A stretch of DNA of 29,372 nt from Flavobacteriales bacterium (GTDB taxonomy: Bacteria; Bacteroidota; Bacteroidia; Flavobacteriales; Crocinitomicaceae): positions 1 to 29,372 of the forward strand of contig CANCEQ010000011.1 of NCBI GenBank assembly GCA_947375085.1, given 5' to 3'. The notes under the pieces were generated by a model that saw only the letters and a program-made list of their open reading frames with translations, did no database searches and was not told where the DNA came from. The position numbers were made by a program, and so were the translations under genes. Of this stretch, positions 1 through 8,797 are shown in pieces (position 1 is the stretch's first letter; every line of letters starts with the position of its first letter).

Positions 1-66
1 ATATGAATACGCCGAAATACATGCATCAACAAAATGAGATTAAAATAAAAACGTACAAAACCAAAA

Positions 67-94
67 ATACCAGCAAACACGTGTTTGCTGGTAT
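67..94 (-). terminator. Hairpin terminator of the small TonB-C-like gene
   Basis: This is a perfect 28-bp palindrome centred between positions 80 and 81, with core CAGCAAACAC/GTGTTTGCTG. Read on the minus strand it is followed at once by a T-rich run (TTTTTGGTTTT), the usual shape of an intrinsic terminator. It lies about 75 bp past the stop codon of the minus-strand gene ending at 168. It could also stop plus-strand transcription entering from the left, but the T-tract there is poorer and further away. Confidence 0.7.
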
Positions 95-167
95 GTAATA
101 TTTAATTATTTTTACTTTAAATATGTAACGTCTATTTAGGACTAGTCACGCATTTCTTTTTACTCAA

Positions 168-503
168 CTATTTATCAGTAAAATTAATTTTAACCAACCC
201 GTGATGGAATTTCGGAAAACCATTACCTGCCTCAAACTTAAAAGTGCTTACCAAATTTTTAGCATCCATTATCATTGGAGTAGATGAAATAGTCGTTTTT
301 GATTTATCAATTACTGCAGATGTTACTTTCCCATTTATATCAACTGAAATATCAAACACAACCTCCCCTATTTTCGTACTCTTTATTGTGAAATTTGTTT
401 CAGTCACCAACCTTCTCCCCACATTTGCAATATCGCCTGAAATAATTTGAGAAAAAGCAAAATTAGAACAAGTTAAAATGATACAATAGAATACTTTTTT
501 CAT
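168..503 (-). CDS. Small secreted protein with TonB C-terminal-like domain
   Basis: The 111-residue product starts at the ATG at 503; a TTG 12 bases upstream is in frame but would put residues ahead of a normal signal peptide. Residues 1-19 (MKKVFYCIILTCSNFAFSQ) are a typical signal peptide with cleavage before or after the Gln. The rest has the pattern of the TonB C-terminal fold: an EVVFDISVDINGKV strand with a following S/V-rich strand, a helix around DAKNLVSTFKF, then a final strand LVKINF. Unlike true TonB it has no uncleaved N-terminal membrane anchor and no Pro-rich linker, so it is probably a periplasmic or secreted stand-alone domain. It stands alone on the minus strand, opposite to the capsule operon, with its own terminator. 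The fold is inferred from pattern only; the function is unknown. Confidence 0.7.
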   Translation of the reverse strand: MKKVFYCIILTCSNFAFSQIISGDIANVGRRLVTETNFTIKSTKIGEVVFDISVDINGKVTSAVIDKSKTTISSTPMIMDAKNLVSTFKFEAGNGFPKFHHGLVKINFTDK

Positions 504-562
504 TGTCAAATTCAAATTTGATTTATTTTTTTATTAATAACGAAAAAATAAAATTTAAGTTT

Positions 563-570
563 CAAAATTA
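563..570 (-). promoter_or_regulatory. Possible -7 element for the TonB-C-like gene
   Basis: On the minus strand this reads TAATTTTG, an exact match to the Bacteroidota -7 consensus TAnnTTTG, about 60 bases upstream of the ATG at 503. No good TTG element lies 19 bases further upstream, so the call rests on the -7 box only. Confidence 0.35.
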
Positions 571-604
571 CTATTAACAAATTTCCTATAAGCTCCGGTT
601 TCTA

Positions 605-635
605 TTGATAAATTAAAATTAAATGAGTAGTTTTA
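605..635 (+). promoter_or_regulatory. Candidate promoter of the capsule operon
   Basis: TTG at 605-607 and TAGTTTTA at 628-635 are separated by 20 bases. The second box matches TAnnTTTG at all fixed positions except the last. Spacing agrees with the flavobacterial TTG-N17-23-TAnnTTTG pattern. Transcription from here would give a leader of roughly 135 bases before gmd, containing the hairpin at 686-718. It is the best candidate in the 504-777 intergenic region, but not a perfect match. Confidence 0.4.
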
Positions 636-685
636 TACGACTAAAAAGGCTTTTTATCAGACTAAAATTGGGACTGATTAAGGCG

Positions 686-718
686 AAGCCTTGTTTAATC
701 CTTTAAAAAACAAGGCTT
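686..718 (+). promoter_or_regulatory. Leader hairpin upstream of gmd
   Basis: AAGCCTTGTTT (686-696) and AAACAAGGCTT (708-718) form an 11-bp stem with an 11-base loop. A/T-rich sequence beginning TTTAAATTAATTAAC follows, without a clean T-run. The hairpin ends about 60 bases before the gmd start, so it may be a transcription attenuator or an RNA-stabilising element in the operon leader. A terminator of an unseen small transcript is the alternative. Confidence 0.45.
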
Positions 719-777
719 TAAATTAATTAACAATTAAAGATTAAACGTATTTTTAATTAACAAATTACACGAGAAAA

Positions 778-1890
778 ATGAAAACGGCTTTTATTACAGG
801 AGTAACAGGACAAGACGGTGCTTACTTAAGTGAATTCTTATTAAAAAAAGGATATATTGTTCACGGACTAAAAAGACGAACGTCATTATTTAATACTGAT
901 AGAATTGATCATTTATATCAAGATCCACATTTAGAAAATAAAAACTTCATTCTTCACTATGGAGATATGACAGATAGTACAAATTTAATTCGTTTGATTC
1001 AAGAAATTCAACCTGACGAGATTTATAATTTAGCAGCTATGAGTCACGTAGCTGTTTCATTTGAAACTCCTGAATATACAGGAAATGCTGATGGTTTAGG
1101 TACACTTAGAATCTTAGATGCTGTTAGATTATTAGGTTTAGAGAAAAAAACTAGAATTTACCAAGCATCAACATCTGAATTATATGGTAAAGTTCAGGAA
1201 GTTCCGCAAACAGAAAAAACACCTTTCTACCCTAGAAGCCCTTATGCTGTAGCTAAAATGTATGCTTTTTGGATAACAGTAAATTATAGAGAAGCATATG
1301 GAATGTATGCTTGTAATGGTATTTTATTCAATCATGAATCACCTATTAGAGGAGAAACTTTTGTAACTAGAAAAATTACAAGGGCGGCTTCTAAAATTGC
1401 ATTGGGATTACAAGATAAATTTTATTTAGGTAATCTAGATGCACAAAGAGATTGGGGACATGCTAAAGACTATGTTCGAATGATGTGGATGATTCTTCAA
1501 GCAGAAGAAGCGGAAGATTGGGTAATCGCAACAGGGACCACTACTCCAGTTAGAGAATTCGTTAGAATGGCTTTTAATGAAGTTGGTATTGAATTAGAAT
1601 TTATAGGTTCTGGTGTTAATGAAAAAGCTATTGTCAAATCTTGTTCTAATCCAGAATATCAAATTGAAATTGGCAAAGAAGTTTTAGCTGTTGACCCTAA
1701 ATATTTCAGACCAACAGAAGTTGAATTATTAATTGGTGACGCTTCAAAAGCTAAAAATAAATTAGGTTGGATTCCAGAATACGATTTGAAAGATTTAGTG
1801 AAAGACATGATGAAAAGTGATGTTAAACTAATGAAAAAAGATCAATTTTTAAAAGATGGAGGATATGCTACTTTTAATTATTTCGAATAA
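778..1890 (+). CDS. gmd: GDP-mannose 4,6-dehydratase
   Basis: This NADP-dependent short-chain dehydrogenase converts GDP-D-mannose to GDP-4-keto-6-deoxy-D-mannose, the first committed step to GDP-L-fucose. At 370 residues it has the normal family length. The Rossmann glycine motif GVTGQDG is at residues 8-14 and the cofactor-contacting HGLKRRTS at about 29-36. The catalytic set lies in STSELYG (Thr132, Glu134) and PYAVAK (Tyr156, Lys160). The late [10 protein letters not shown] segment is also characteristic of Gmd. It is the first gene of the capsule operon, and fcl follows after only four bases, so the two act in sequence on the same cytoplasmic intermediate. Identification is firm. Confidence 0.97.
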   Translation: MKTAFITGVTGQDGAYLSEFLLKKGYIVHGLKRRTSLFNTDRIDHLYQDPHLENKNFILHYGDMTDSTNLIRLIQEIQPDEIYNLAAMSHVAVSFETPEYTGNADGLGTLRILDAVRLLGLEKKTRIYQASTSELYGKVQEVPQTEKTPFYPRSPYAVAKMYAFWITVNYREAYGMYACNGILFNHESPIRGETFVTRKITRAASKIALGLQDKFYLGNLDAQRDWGHAKDYVRMMWMILQAEEAEDWVIATGTTTPVREFVRMAFNEVGIELEFIGSGVNEKAIVKSCSNPEYQIEIGKEVLAVDPKYFRPTEVELLIGDASKAKNKLGWIPEYDLKDLVKDMMKSDVKLMKKDQFLKDGGYATFNYFE

Positions 1891-1894
1891 GTAA

Positions 1895-2842
1895 ATGGAG
1901 AAAAATTCAAAAATATACATTGCTGGGCATAGAGGAATGGTTGGTTCAGCAATATGGAGAAATTTAACCTCCAAAGGTTACACTAATTTAATTGGCAAAA
2001 CATCAAAAGAATTAGATCTTAAAAATCAGAAAGATGTAATTGATTTTTTTAATATTGAAAAGCCTGAAATTGTTATAGATGCTGCAGCAAAAGTTGGAGG
2101 AATTTTAGCCAATAATGATTTTCCATATCAATTTTTAATGGAAAATATGTTAATTCAAAACAATTTAATTGATACTGCTTTTAAATCAAATGTAGATAAA
2201 TTTATTTTTTTAGGTAGCTCTTGTATTTATCCAAAACTAGCTCCTCAACCTTTAAAAGAGGAATATCTTTTAACTTCCTCTCTTGAACCAACTAACGAAT
2301 GGTATGCGATTGCGAAAATTACTGGTGTAAAAGCCTGTGAGGCCATACGTAAACAATTCGGAAAAGACTACGTTAGTTTGATGCCAACTAATTTATATGG
2401 AACTCACGACAATTTTGATCTAAAAAGTTCACACGTATTACCTGCAATGATCCGCAAATTTCACGAAGCAAAATTAAAAAGTGAGCCTGTCGAACTTTGG
2501 GGTAGCGGAACACCCATGCGCGAATTCCTCCACGTTGACGACATGGCTGATGCTGTAGTTTTTGCTTTAGAAAACCAATTAACAGAAAGTTTATACAATA
2601 TAGGTTCAGGATTTGACTTAACCATCAAAGAGTTAGCAGTAATGATACAGCTCATAGTTGGACACACTGGTGAAATAAAATGGGATTCCTCAAAACCTGA
2701 TGGCACACCTCGCAAATTGATGGATGTTTCTAAAATGACAAATGCTGGTTGGAAAGCAAAGATTGGATTGGAAGAGGGGATTAAGGAGACTTATGAGTGG
2801 TTTTTAGAGAATGAGAATAGTTTGAAGGAAGTGAAGATTTAA
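1895..2842 (+). CDS. fcl: GDP-L-fucose synthase
   Basis: Also known as wcaG, this enzyme is the bifunctional 3,5-epimerase/4-reductase that turns the Gmd product into GDP-L-fucose with NADPH. The 315-residue length is standard. The nucleotide-binding motif GHRGMVG is at residues 11-17, the conserved GSSCIYPK with the catalytic Ser/Cys at about 107-114, and the YxxxK pair at Tyr137/Lys141 in EWYAIAKITG. The PMREFLHVDDMADA segment is also typical. It starts four bases after gmd stops, so co-translation is likely. The second half looks less A+T-rich than the first, which may simply reflect conserved residues. The 50 bases before the next gene hold no obvious terminator. Confidence 0.97.
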   Translation: MEKNSKIYIAGHRGMVGSAIWRNLTSKGYTNLIGKTSKELDLKNQKDVIDFFNIEKPEIVIDAAAKVGGILANNDFPYQFLMENMLIQNNLIDTAFKSNVDKFIFLGSSCIYPKLAPQPLKEEYLLTSSLEPTNEWYAIAKITGVKACEAIRKQFGKDYVSLMPTNLYGTHDNFDLKSSHVLPAMIRKFHEAKLKSEPVELWGSGTPMREFLHVDDMADAVVFALENQLTESLYNIGSGFDLTIKELAVMIQLIVGHTGEIKWDSSKPDGTPRKLMDVSKMTNAGWKAKIGLEEGIKETYEWFLENENSLKEVKI

Positions 2843-2892
2843 TGATATTCTTCAAATAAATTGAAATCAATATTATACAAGGCATTAAAAAA

Positions 2893-4176
2893 ATGAAAAA
2901 TATAAAAATTGCAATTATTGGACTTGGATATGTAGGTCTACCTTTAGCAAGACTGCTTGCAACAAAATATCCAGTAATCGGTTTTGATATCAACCAAAAA
3001 CGTATAGATGAACTGAAAAAAGGACATGATAGTACTTTAGAAGTCAGTGAAGATATACTTCAGGCTACAATCTCAAATACAAAAAGAATGTCTAAAGGTT
3101 TGTATTGTTCAACAAATATTGGTGATATGCAAACCTGCAATTATTATATTATTACTGTCCCTACTCCAGTAGATAAGCACAACCGGCCGGATCTGAGTCC
3201 TTTAATTAAAGCTAGCGAAACAGTTGGTCGCATCTTGAAAAAAGGAGATATCGTGATTTATGAATCAACGGTATATCCTGGTGTAACCGAAGATGAATGT
3301 GTACCAGTTTTGGAACGTGTGAGTAATTTAAAGTTCAATGAAGACTTCTTTGCAGGATATTCACCTGAACGCATTAATCCAGGAGACAAAGAACACACGG
3401 TAGAAAAAATATTGAAAATAACTTCTGGATCAACACCTGAGATCGGTAAAAAAGTAGATGCTTTATACAATTCTGTAATTATAGCTGGAACACATTTGGC
3501 TCCTTGCATTAAAGTTGCTGAGGCTGCTAAAGTAATAGAAAATTCTCAACGGGATATTAATATTGCTTTTGTGAATGAATTAGCAAAGATCTTTAATCTG
3601 ATTGGAATTGATACGCACGATGTACTCAAAGCTGCAGGAACTAAATGGAATTTCATGCCGTTTAAACCAGGATTAGTTGGTGGACATTGCATTGGTGTTG
3701 ACCCTTACTATTTAGCTCAAAAAGCAGAAGAATTTGGTTACCATCCAGAGATCATTTTGGCAGGTCGTCGAATGAACGATGGAATGGGTGAATACATTGC
3801 CAAACAAGTTGTAAAACTTATGATACAAAAAGGTTTGAATATCAAGTTTGCTGAAGTTTTAATGCTCGGAATAACCTTCAAGGAAAATTGTCCAGATGTG
3901 CGCAACACTAAAGTGGTAGATGTAATCAAGGCTTTTTTAGATTTCGGAATGAAAGTGAGCATTTACGACCCATGGGCAAAGCCTAAAGTAGTTGAACATG
4001 AATATAATCTAAAAATCACTAATGAACTTCCATATAAAAAATTTGAAGCTGTTGTATTGTGTGTTGCACACAATGAGTTTTTAAAATTAAATTTTGATAC
4101 TATTATGAAAGATGATGGTATATTGTATGATGTGAAAGGCGTATTGTTAGATGAAATGGTTGATGGAAAATTATAA
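2893..4176 (+). CDS. tviB: UDP-N-acetylhexosamine 6-dehydrogenase (TviB/WbpA-like)
   Basis: The 427-residue protein belongs to the UDP-glucose/GDP-mannose dehydrogenase family, which oxidises the C6 hydroxyl of a nucleotide sugar to a carboxylate with two NAD+. The NAD site GLGYVG is at residues 10-15. The middle domain has YSPERINPGD at about 156-165 and the IKVAEAAKVIENSQRD helix. The catalytic Cys266 sits in GGHCIGVDPYYL, the form seen in TviB/WbpA-type enzymes acting on UDP-GlcNAc or UDP-GalNAc. The C-terminal UDP-binding domain has LGITFKENCPDVRNTK. The next gene is a TviC/WbpP-like epimerase, so the likely joint product is UDP-GalNAcA. Substrate is inferred from motif and neighbour; the enzyme class is firm. 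Confidence 0.9.
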   Translation: MKNIKIAIIGLGYVGLPLARLLATKYPVIGFDINQKRIDELKKGHDSTLEVSEDILQATISNTKRMSKGLYCSTNIGDMQTCNYYIITVPTPVDKHNRPDLSPLIKASETVGRILKKGDIVIYESTVYPGVTEDECVPVLERVSNLKFNEDFFAGYSPERINPGDKEHTVEKILKITSGSTPEIGKKVDALYNSVIIAGTHLAPCIKVAEAAKVIENSQRDINIAFVNELAKIFNLIGIDTHDVLKAAGTKWNFMPFKPGLVGGHCIGVDPYYLAQKAEEFGYHPEIILAGRRMNDGMGEYIAKQVVKLMIQKGLNIKFAEVLMLGITFKENCPDVRNTKVVDVIKAFLDFGMKVSIYDPWAKPKVVEHEYNLKITNELPYKKFEAVVLCVAHNEFLKLNFDTIMKDDGILYDVKGVLLDEMVDGKL

Positions 4177-4184
4177 CGAAAAAT

Positions 4185-5177
4185 ATGGGGTACAAAAAAA
4201 TACAAAATAAAAAAGTTTTAGTCACAGGAGGTGCAGGTTTTATAGGATCGAATCTGATTGAAGATTTATTAAACTACAACAATGAAATTGTATGTTTAGA
4301 CAATTTCTCTACAGGTCACAAAAAAAACATTGTTCCTTTTTTATCCAATTCTAATTTTCGATTAATCGATGGAGACATCCGTGAGATCACAACATGTCAT
4401 ACAGCAATGCATAATGTTGATATCGTTTTACATCAGGCTGCATTGGGATCTGTTCCTCGTTCTTTGAAAGATCCAGGAACGACAAATGATGTAAATATTA
4501 CAGGGTTTTTAAATATTTTAACAGCTGCACGTGATGCAAAAGTCAAACGTTTCGTCTATGCTGCTAGCTCATCAACTTATGGTGATTCTGAAAATTTACC
4601 GAAAGTAGAAGAAATAATCGGTATGCCTTTATCTCCTTATGCTGTTACAAAATATGTTAATGAATTATATTCCCATGTTTTTAGATTAAACTTTGGTATG
4701 GAGGTTATTGGTCTTCGTTATTTTAATGTTTATGGCAGGAGACAAGCATCAAATGGAGCATATGCCGCCGTTATACCAAAGTTTGTTGAGCAATTCATGC
4801 GTTATGAGTCTCCAATGATAAATGGTGATGGAACCTATTCTCGAGATTTTACTTATATAGACAACGTTATTCAAATGAATCATTTAGCGGCAACAACCAT
4901 GAATCAGGAAGCAATTGGACAAGTGTTTAATACTGCCGTTGGGGATCGAACAACGTTAATTGAATTAACTCAACTACTAAAAAAATATTTAAGTCAATAC
5001 GACCCTAAAATAGAATTAACCGAAATTTTACATGGTCCAAAAAGAGAAGGAGATATCCCACATTCCTTAGCAAGTATTGAAAAAGCAAAAAGTATTTTAG
5101 GATATATACCCAAACATAATCTTAGTGATGGATTAAAAGAAGCAGTGAGGTGGTATTGGGAAAATAATCTAAGATGA
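4185..5177 (+). CDS. tviC: UDP-GlcNAc(A) C4-epimerase (TviC/WbpP-like)
   Basis: This extended short-chain dehydrogenase of 330 residues interconverts the C4 configuration of UDP-N-acetylhexosamines or their uronates. The nucleotide-binding motif GGAGFIG is at residues 15-21, the serine cluster ASSSTYGD at about 127-134 and the catalytic pair Tyr152/Lys156 in SPYAVTKYVNE. QAALGSVPRSLKDP and RYFNVYGRRQ are typical of the WbpP/TviC clade, which prefers N-acetylated sugars over UDP-Glc. It starts nine bases after the dehydrogenase and overlaps the next gene by ATGA. Together with that dehydrogenase it most likely supplies UDP-GalNAcA. Preference for UDP-GlcNAc versus UDP-GlcNAcA cannot be read from the sequence. 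Confidence 0.9.
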   Translation: MGYKKIQNKKVLVTGGAGFIGSNLIEDLLNYNNEIVCLDNFSTGHKKNIVPFLSNSNFRLIDGDIREITTCHTAMHNVDIVLHQAALGSVPRSLKDPGTTNDVNITGFLNILTAARDAKVKRFVYAASSSTYGDSENLPKVEEIIGMPLSPYAVTKYVNELYSHVFRLNFGMEVIGLRYFNVYGRRQASNGAYAAVIPKFVEQFMRYESPMINGDGTYSRDFTYIDNVIQMNHLAATTMNQEAIGQVFNTAVGDRTTLIELTQLLKKYLSQYDPKIELTEILHGPKREGDIPHSLASIEKAKSILGYIPKHNLSDGLKEAVRWYWENNLR

Positions 5178-5749
5178 ATTTAATAAGAATTGAAAATAAA
5201 ATCATTAATTCAATTATCGAATTAAATAGTAAGTTTCGATCCTTCTTACTTTTTGGAAATACTAAAAAAGTGAAATTTGGTAATAAAGTTCGACTTTCAG
5301 GTAAAATTATCTTTGGTAATAATATAGCTATTCAAGATAATTCTAGAATAAGAGGAATAAATATTGAAATAAAAGATAACGTTTATATTCATGAAAATGT
5401 CTTTATCAGATCTAACGTGAAAATTCAAATCGGCGAAAATACAACAATCAACAGAAATACTTCTATTCTTGACAATGTTGTGATTGGTAAAGATTGTTCA
5501 ATAGCACCAAATTGTGTAATAGTAGGGTCAAATCATATATTTAATAATCCGTTAATAACAATTAAATCACAGGGTTCCGAATTGAAAGGAATAATTATTG
5601 AGGACGATGTATGGGTAGCGGCAAATGTTACAATTGTCGATGGAGTTAGGATTGGAAAAGGAAGTGTAATAGCAGCAGGAGCAACAGTTACGAAATCAGT
5701 TGAACCTTATTCAATCATGGGTGGAGTGCCCGCAAAAATTAATTGGTAA
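5174..5749 (+). CDS. Hexapeptide-repeat acyltransferase (WbbJ/WcaF-like)
   Basis: The 191-residue protein has left-handed beta-helix repeats through most of its length (patterns such as IQIGENTTINRNTSILDNV and VVIGKDCSIAPNCVIVGSNH). It ends in the acetyltransferase signature GSVIAAGATVTKSVEPYSIMGGVPAK. Such enzymes move an acetyl group from acetyl-CoA to a sugar hydroxyl or amine. The SNH histidine near residue 117 fits the catalytic His of this superfamily. Its start overlaps the preceding stop (ATGA), so translation is coupled. It probably O-acetylates the polysaccharide repeat unit; the acceptor is unknown. Confidence 0.85.
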   Translation: MNLIRIENKIINSIIELNSKFRSFLLFGNTKKVKFGNKVRLSGKIIFGNNIAIQDNSRIRGINIEIKDNVYIHENVFIRSNVKIQIGENTTINRNTSILDNVVIGKDCSIAPNCVIVGSNHIFNNPLITIKSQGSELKGIIIEDDVWVAANVTIVDGVRIGKGSVIAAGATVTKSVEPYSIMGGVPAKINW

Positions 5750-5758
5750 AAGAAATTA

Positions 5759-7189
5759 ATGTCAAATAAGAAACATTTTATCTGGAGTACTTTCAATAAA
5801 TTTGGTGTTCTAGTTATATATTTCATTGGTAATATTACACTAGCACGTTTGTTAACTCCTGATGATTTCGGACTTGTTGGAATGTTGGCTATTGTATTTG
5901 CTATTTCTTGGAATTTAACAGAATCTGGTTTTTCTGATTTTTTAATAAAAAAAAGAAATATTGATATAAAAGATTTTCAGTTAGCTTTTACATTTAATAT
6001 AGTAGTTGGAACTTTTTTCTTTATAATCATTTGTCTCTTGAGTGGTTCTATTGCTCATTTTTTTAATCGGAAAGAATTATCAACAATAGCAATTCTATTA
6101 GGGTTATCAGTATTATTAAAATCATTTACTCTAACAGAATTAACTAAATTAAGAAAAGAATTAAAATTCAAAACTATTACTATAATTGAACTAATTGCTG
6201 GAATAACATCAGTTTTAGGCTCTATAATTTTAGCATTTAACAATTTTGGTTTTATGTCTTTAGTTTATCAGCAAATCATTCTTGGTGTATCTTATATCAT
6301 TTTAGTTAAAATATTTTCAGATTGGAAACCTACTTTGTATGTAAATATACCAAGATTAATTGAAATGTATAAGTACAGCATTCATTTAGTTTTCTCCTAT
6401 TTAATATCTCAAATTGGTCAAAATCTAATCTCAGTAACATTAGGTAAACTACAAAATGCAAGTGTATTAGGGCTATTTAGACAAGCACAAAGATTAAAAG
6501 ATTTGCCAACATCAAGTATAAATTCAGTAATTCTTCATACATCTTATCCAATTTTAGCTAAAATTGAAGATCCACATGAAAAATTGAAATCATATAGAAG
6601 TTTATATGCTAAGATTTTATTTGTACAATATTTTGTCATAACTTTTTTGTATGGCTTATCATATGAAATTATATGGATTACTTATGGAGATGTTTGGATT
6701 GATTCAGTACCATACTTCAAATTACTTCTGATACTCGCATTTTTTCACCCTATAATGACTGTGAATTCTAATATTGCAAAAATTGAAGATAAACCTAAAA
6801 TTTATAGAAATCTTTCAATTATAAGAAATTTATTATTGCTTTCTGCACTCTTAATTTTAATGAATTTTTCCCTTGAAATTATAATTATTGGTCAAATAGT
6901 AGCAACATTTATTTCCTCATTAATTGATATTCATTTCTGTGGAAATCTTATCAAGTTTAATATGAAAGTCCAATTTCTAATAATCATACAACAATTGTAT
7001 GGCCCCGTTATAGCAATGCTAGTTGGTACAATAGCAAATTCTTATACAAGTGATAATTTAACAAATCTAATTATCTTTCCAATTGTTTACTTAGTAACAT
7101 TTGTTACGGTAAATCAAATTACTAAAAATGACACGTACTTATATTTTAAAAACATAGTAATAGAAAAACTAAACCATTTTAAAAAATGA
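5759..7189 (+). CDS. wzx: Wzx-type lipid-linked oligosaccharide flippase
   Basis: This is a 476-residue integral membrane protein with around a dozen hydrophobic segments across its length. It has the N-terminal signature of the polysaccharide-transporter (PST/MATE-like) family: LARLLTPDDFGLVGM at about residues 29-43, as in WzxC-like flippases. The role is to move the undecaprenyl-linked repeat unit from the cytoplasmic to the periplasmic face of the inner membrane. The gene follows the acyltransferase by nine bases and overlaps the next glycosyltransferase by ATGA. Presence of a Wzy and a WcaJ-like enzyme in the same locus supports a Wzx/Wzy pathway. Confidence 0.93.
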   Translation: MSNKKHFIWSTFNKFGVLVIYFIGNITLARLLTPDDFGLVGMLAIVFAISWNLTESGFSDFLIKKRNIDIKDFQLAFTFNIVVGTFFFIIICLLSGSIAHFFNRKELSTIAILLGLSVLLKSFTLTELTKLRKELKFKTITIIELIAGITSVLGSIILAFNNFGFMSLVYQQIILGVSYIILVKIFSDWKPTLYVNIPRLIEMYKYSIHLVFSYLISQIGQNLISVTLGKLQNASVLGLFRQAQRLKDLPTSSINSVILHTSYPILAKIEDPHEKLKSYRSLYAKILFVQYFVITFLYGLSYEIIWITYGDVWIDSVPYFKLLLILAFFHPIMTVNSNIAKIEDKPKIYRNLSIIRNLLLLSALLILMNFSLEIIIIGQIVATFISSLIDIHFCGNLIKFNMKVQFLIIIQQLYGPVIAMLVGTIANSYTSDNLTNLIIFPIVYLVTFVTVNQITKNDTYLYFKNIVIEKLNHFKK

Positions 7190-8310
7190 AAATATGCTTT
7201 AGTAAACATGGAAATATTATTAATGAACTTGATTTATTAGAAACAAGTTGGAAAGAAAATTGTGTAGAATTAATATGGGATATTCATGGTTTTAGCATAA
7301 ATCAAAAATGTTTATTAATTTCTCAATTTGGTTTTCAAAAAATTACAAGGCAAAAAAATAATCTTGAATTAATAATTTTACCAAATATTAAAAATCCTCT
7401 ATTAAAAAAAATTTTTAACAGAGGATTTTATCAAATTTCATTATTCAATGTTCTTCGTAAAAGTGAAATTACTCATTTCGTACCAGCAGACTCAAGAGGA
7501 TTCGGATTATTTCTTATTTTTTTAAAATTATTGAAAATAAAAATTATTCCAAATCTATCACGACAAGATCATTTAAAAATAAAATATCTAATTCTGTATA
7601 AAATTTTCAAAATCAAAACCTTCATAGTTCCTGGATATTATTACAAAAAACAGCTTGTTAAAAAAGGAATTGGATCGGAACAAACTATAAAAGTTCGTCA
7701 ACCTCATTATCCTAAATCTTTTACATACTTTGAAAAATTGCCCTATTTTGAAAATAACACTTTCAAAGTGCTTTTCACAAGTAGATTAATAAAAGCAAAA
7801 GGTATTTTTGAATTTCTTGATGCAGCTATTTCAGTTGTCAACAATCATAAACATATTCACTTTTACATCGCTGGAATAGGTGATGAATATAAAACAATTA
7901 AAAAAAAAATTGATGAAAATCATCTAGAAAAAAGAATTCATCTTTTAGGAAACTTTACAAATTTGGAAATAGGCAACCTAATGTTAAACTCTGATTTGCT
8001 TGTATTTCCAAGTCATACAGAAGGATTTGCAAAAACGTGGATAGAATCTATAATTACAGAAACACCAACAATTTTGACTCCGTTACCAGCGATAACTGAT
8101 ATTTTAAAAGATGGTATTAATTCAATTTATATCGAAGTAAATAATTCGTATGAAATTCAAGAAAAAATCATTCTACTTTCTCAATCACCACAAATATTGA
8201 AAGATATTAAAAAAGAATTGATAAAAACTAAAGAAATTTTAGTTAAACAAAGTGATGGTAACTTCAAAGAATGCATTGAACAATTAATTTATGAAAATGA
8301 AAATTGCTAA
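7186..8310 (+). CDS. Glycosyltransferase, GT4-like
   Basis: The 374-residue protein has a GT-B fold pattern. The C-terminal donor-binding half begins with VLFTSRLIKAKGIFEFLDA, followed by FYIAGIGDE, IHLLGN and the EX7E motif in HTEGFAKTWIESI. These are the marks of retaining group 1 (GT4) transferases. The N-terminal acceptor half carries the segment VPADSRGFGLF. It starts inside the stop of wzx (ATGA overlap) and its last 20 bases overlap the next gene. It should add one sugar to the lipid-linked repeat unit on the cytoplasmic face. Donor and linkage cannot be read from sequence. Confidence 0.88.
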   Translation: MKICFSKHGNIINELDLLETSWKENCVELIWDIHGFSINQKCLLISQFGFQKITRQKNNLELIILPNIKNPLLKKIFNRGFYQISLFNVLRKSEITHFVPADSRGFGLFLIFLKLLKIKIIPNLSRQDHLKIKYLILYKIFKIKTFIVPGYYYKKQLVKKGIGSEQTIKVRQPHYPKSFTYFEKLPYFENNTFKVLFTSRLIKAKGIFEFLDAAISVVNNHKHIHFYIAGIGDEYKTIKKKIDENHLEKRIHLLGNFTNLEIGNLMLNSDLLVFPSHTEGFAKTWIESIITETPTILTPLPAITDILKDGINSIYIEVNNSYEIQEKIILLSQSPQILKDIKKELIKTKEILVKQSDGNFKECIEQLIYENENC

Positions 8311-8797
8311 ATATTATTTCAAGACATCTTATAGAGCAGATTGCTTGATAAAAATATACAAATACATTAAAAAAAAGAAAATGATTTTTTTTTCTAAATT
8401 GATCTTAAGATATTTAGAAAAAAGTACAGGTGTCGAATTAAGTTTCCATGCAGAAATTGGAGAAATAAAAATAGCACATGGTAAAAATATTGTTATAGGC
8501 GGGAATTCTAAAATTGGTGATAATGTTACTATATACAATGGGGTAACAATCGGTGTAAGTGGCAAATTATACAAAGATCAACAAGGTAAATTAATGCAAA
8601 AAAGCGATTATCCAATAATTGAACGAAATTGTATAATATATACAGGAGCAAAAATACTTGGAGGAATAACAATAGGAGAAAATTCTATTATTGGAGCTAA
8701 TTCGATAATTAAAGAAAATATCTCTTCAAATTCTGTAGTGTCTATAAATAGTGAGTTGAAAATTTCAAAAAATAATTTTGATTTAAATGAATTCTAA
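8291..8797 (+). CDS. Serine acetyltransferase-like hexapeptide protein
   Basis: The 168-residue protein has a short basic N-terminal helix region (residues 1-45) and a left-handed beta-helix with repeats such as HGKNIVIGGNSKIGDNVTIYNGVTIG and GGITIGENSIIGANSIIKENI. The arrangement resembles the C-terminal catalytic part of CysE, but such short forms are common in capsule loci and probably acetylate sugars rather than serine. The start overlaps the upstream gene by 20 bases; a second in-frame ATG six bases later is an equally good start. The final 11 bases overlap the next gene. There is no N-terminal SATase helical domain of full length. Confidence 0.8.
   Translation: MKMKIAKYYFKTSYRADCLIKIYKYIKKKKMIFFSKLILRYLEKSTGVELSFHAEIGEIKIAHGKNIVIGGNSKIGDNVTIYNGVTIGVSGKLYKDQQGKLMQKSDYPIIERNCIIYTGAKILGGITIGENSIIGANSIIKENISSNSVVSINSELKISKNNFDLNEF

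Noticed and set aside
1..98. Short plus-strand frames at the left edge (one ending at about 37, one from 3 to 98)
   Set aside because: They may be the tail of an upstream gene, but too few codons are visible and one frame runs through the terminator palindrome.
244..450. Plus-strand 68-codon hydrophobic open frame opposite the TonB-C-like gene
   Set aside because: The minus-strand gene has a signal peptide, a domain pattern, a -7 box and a terminator; the plus frame has none of these.
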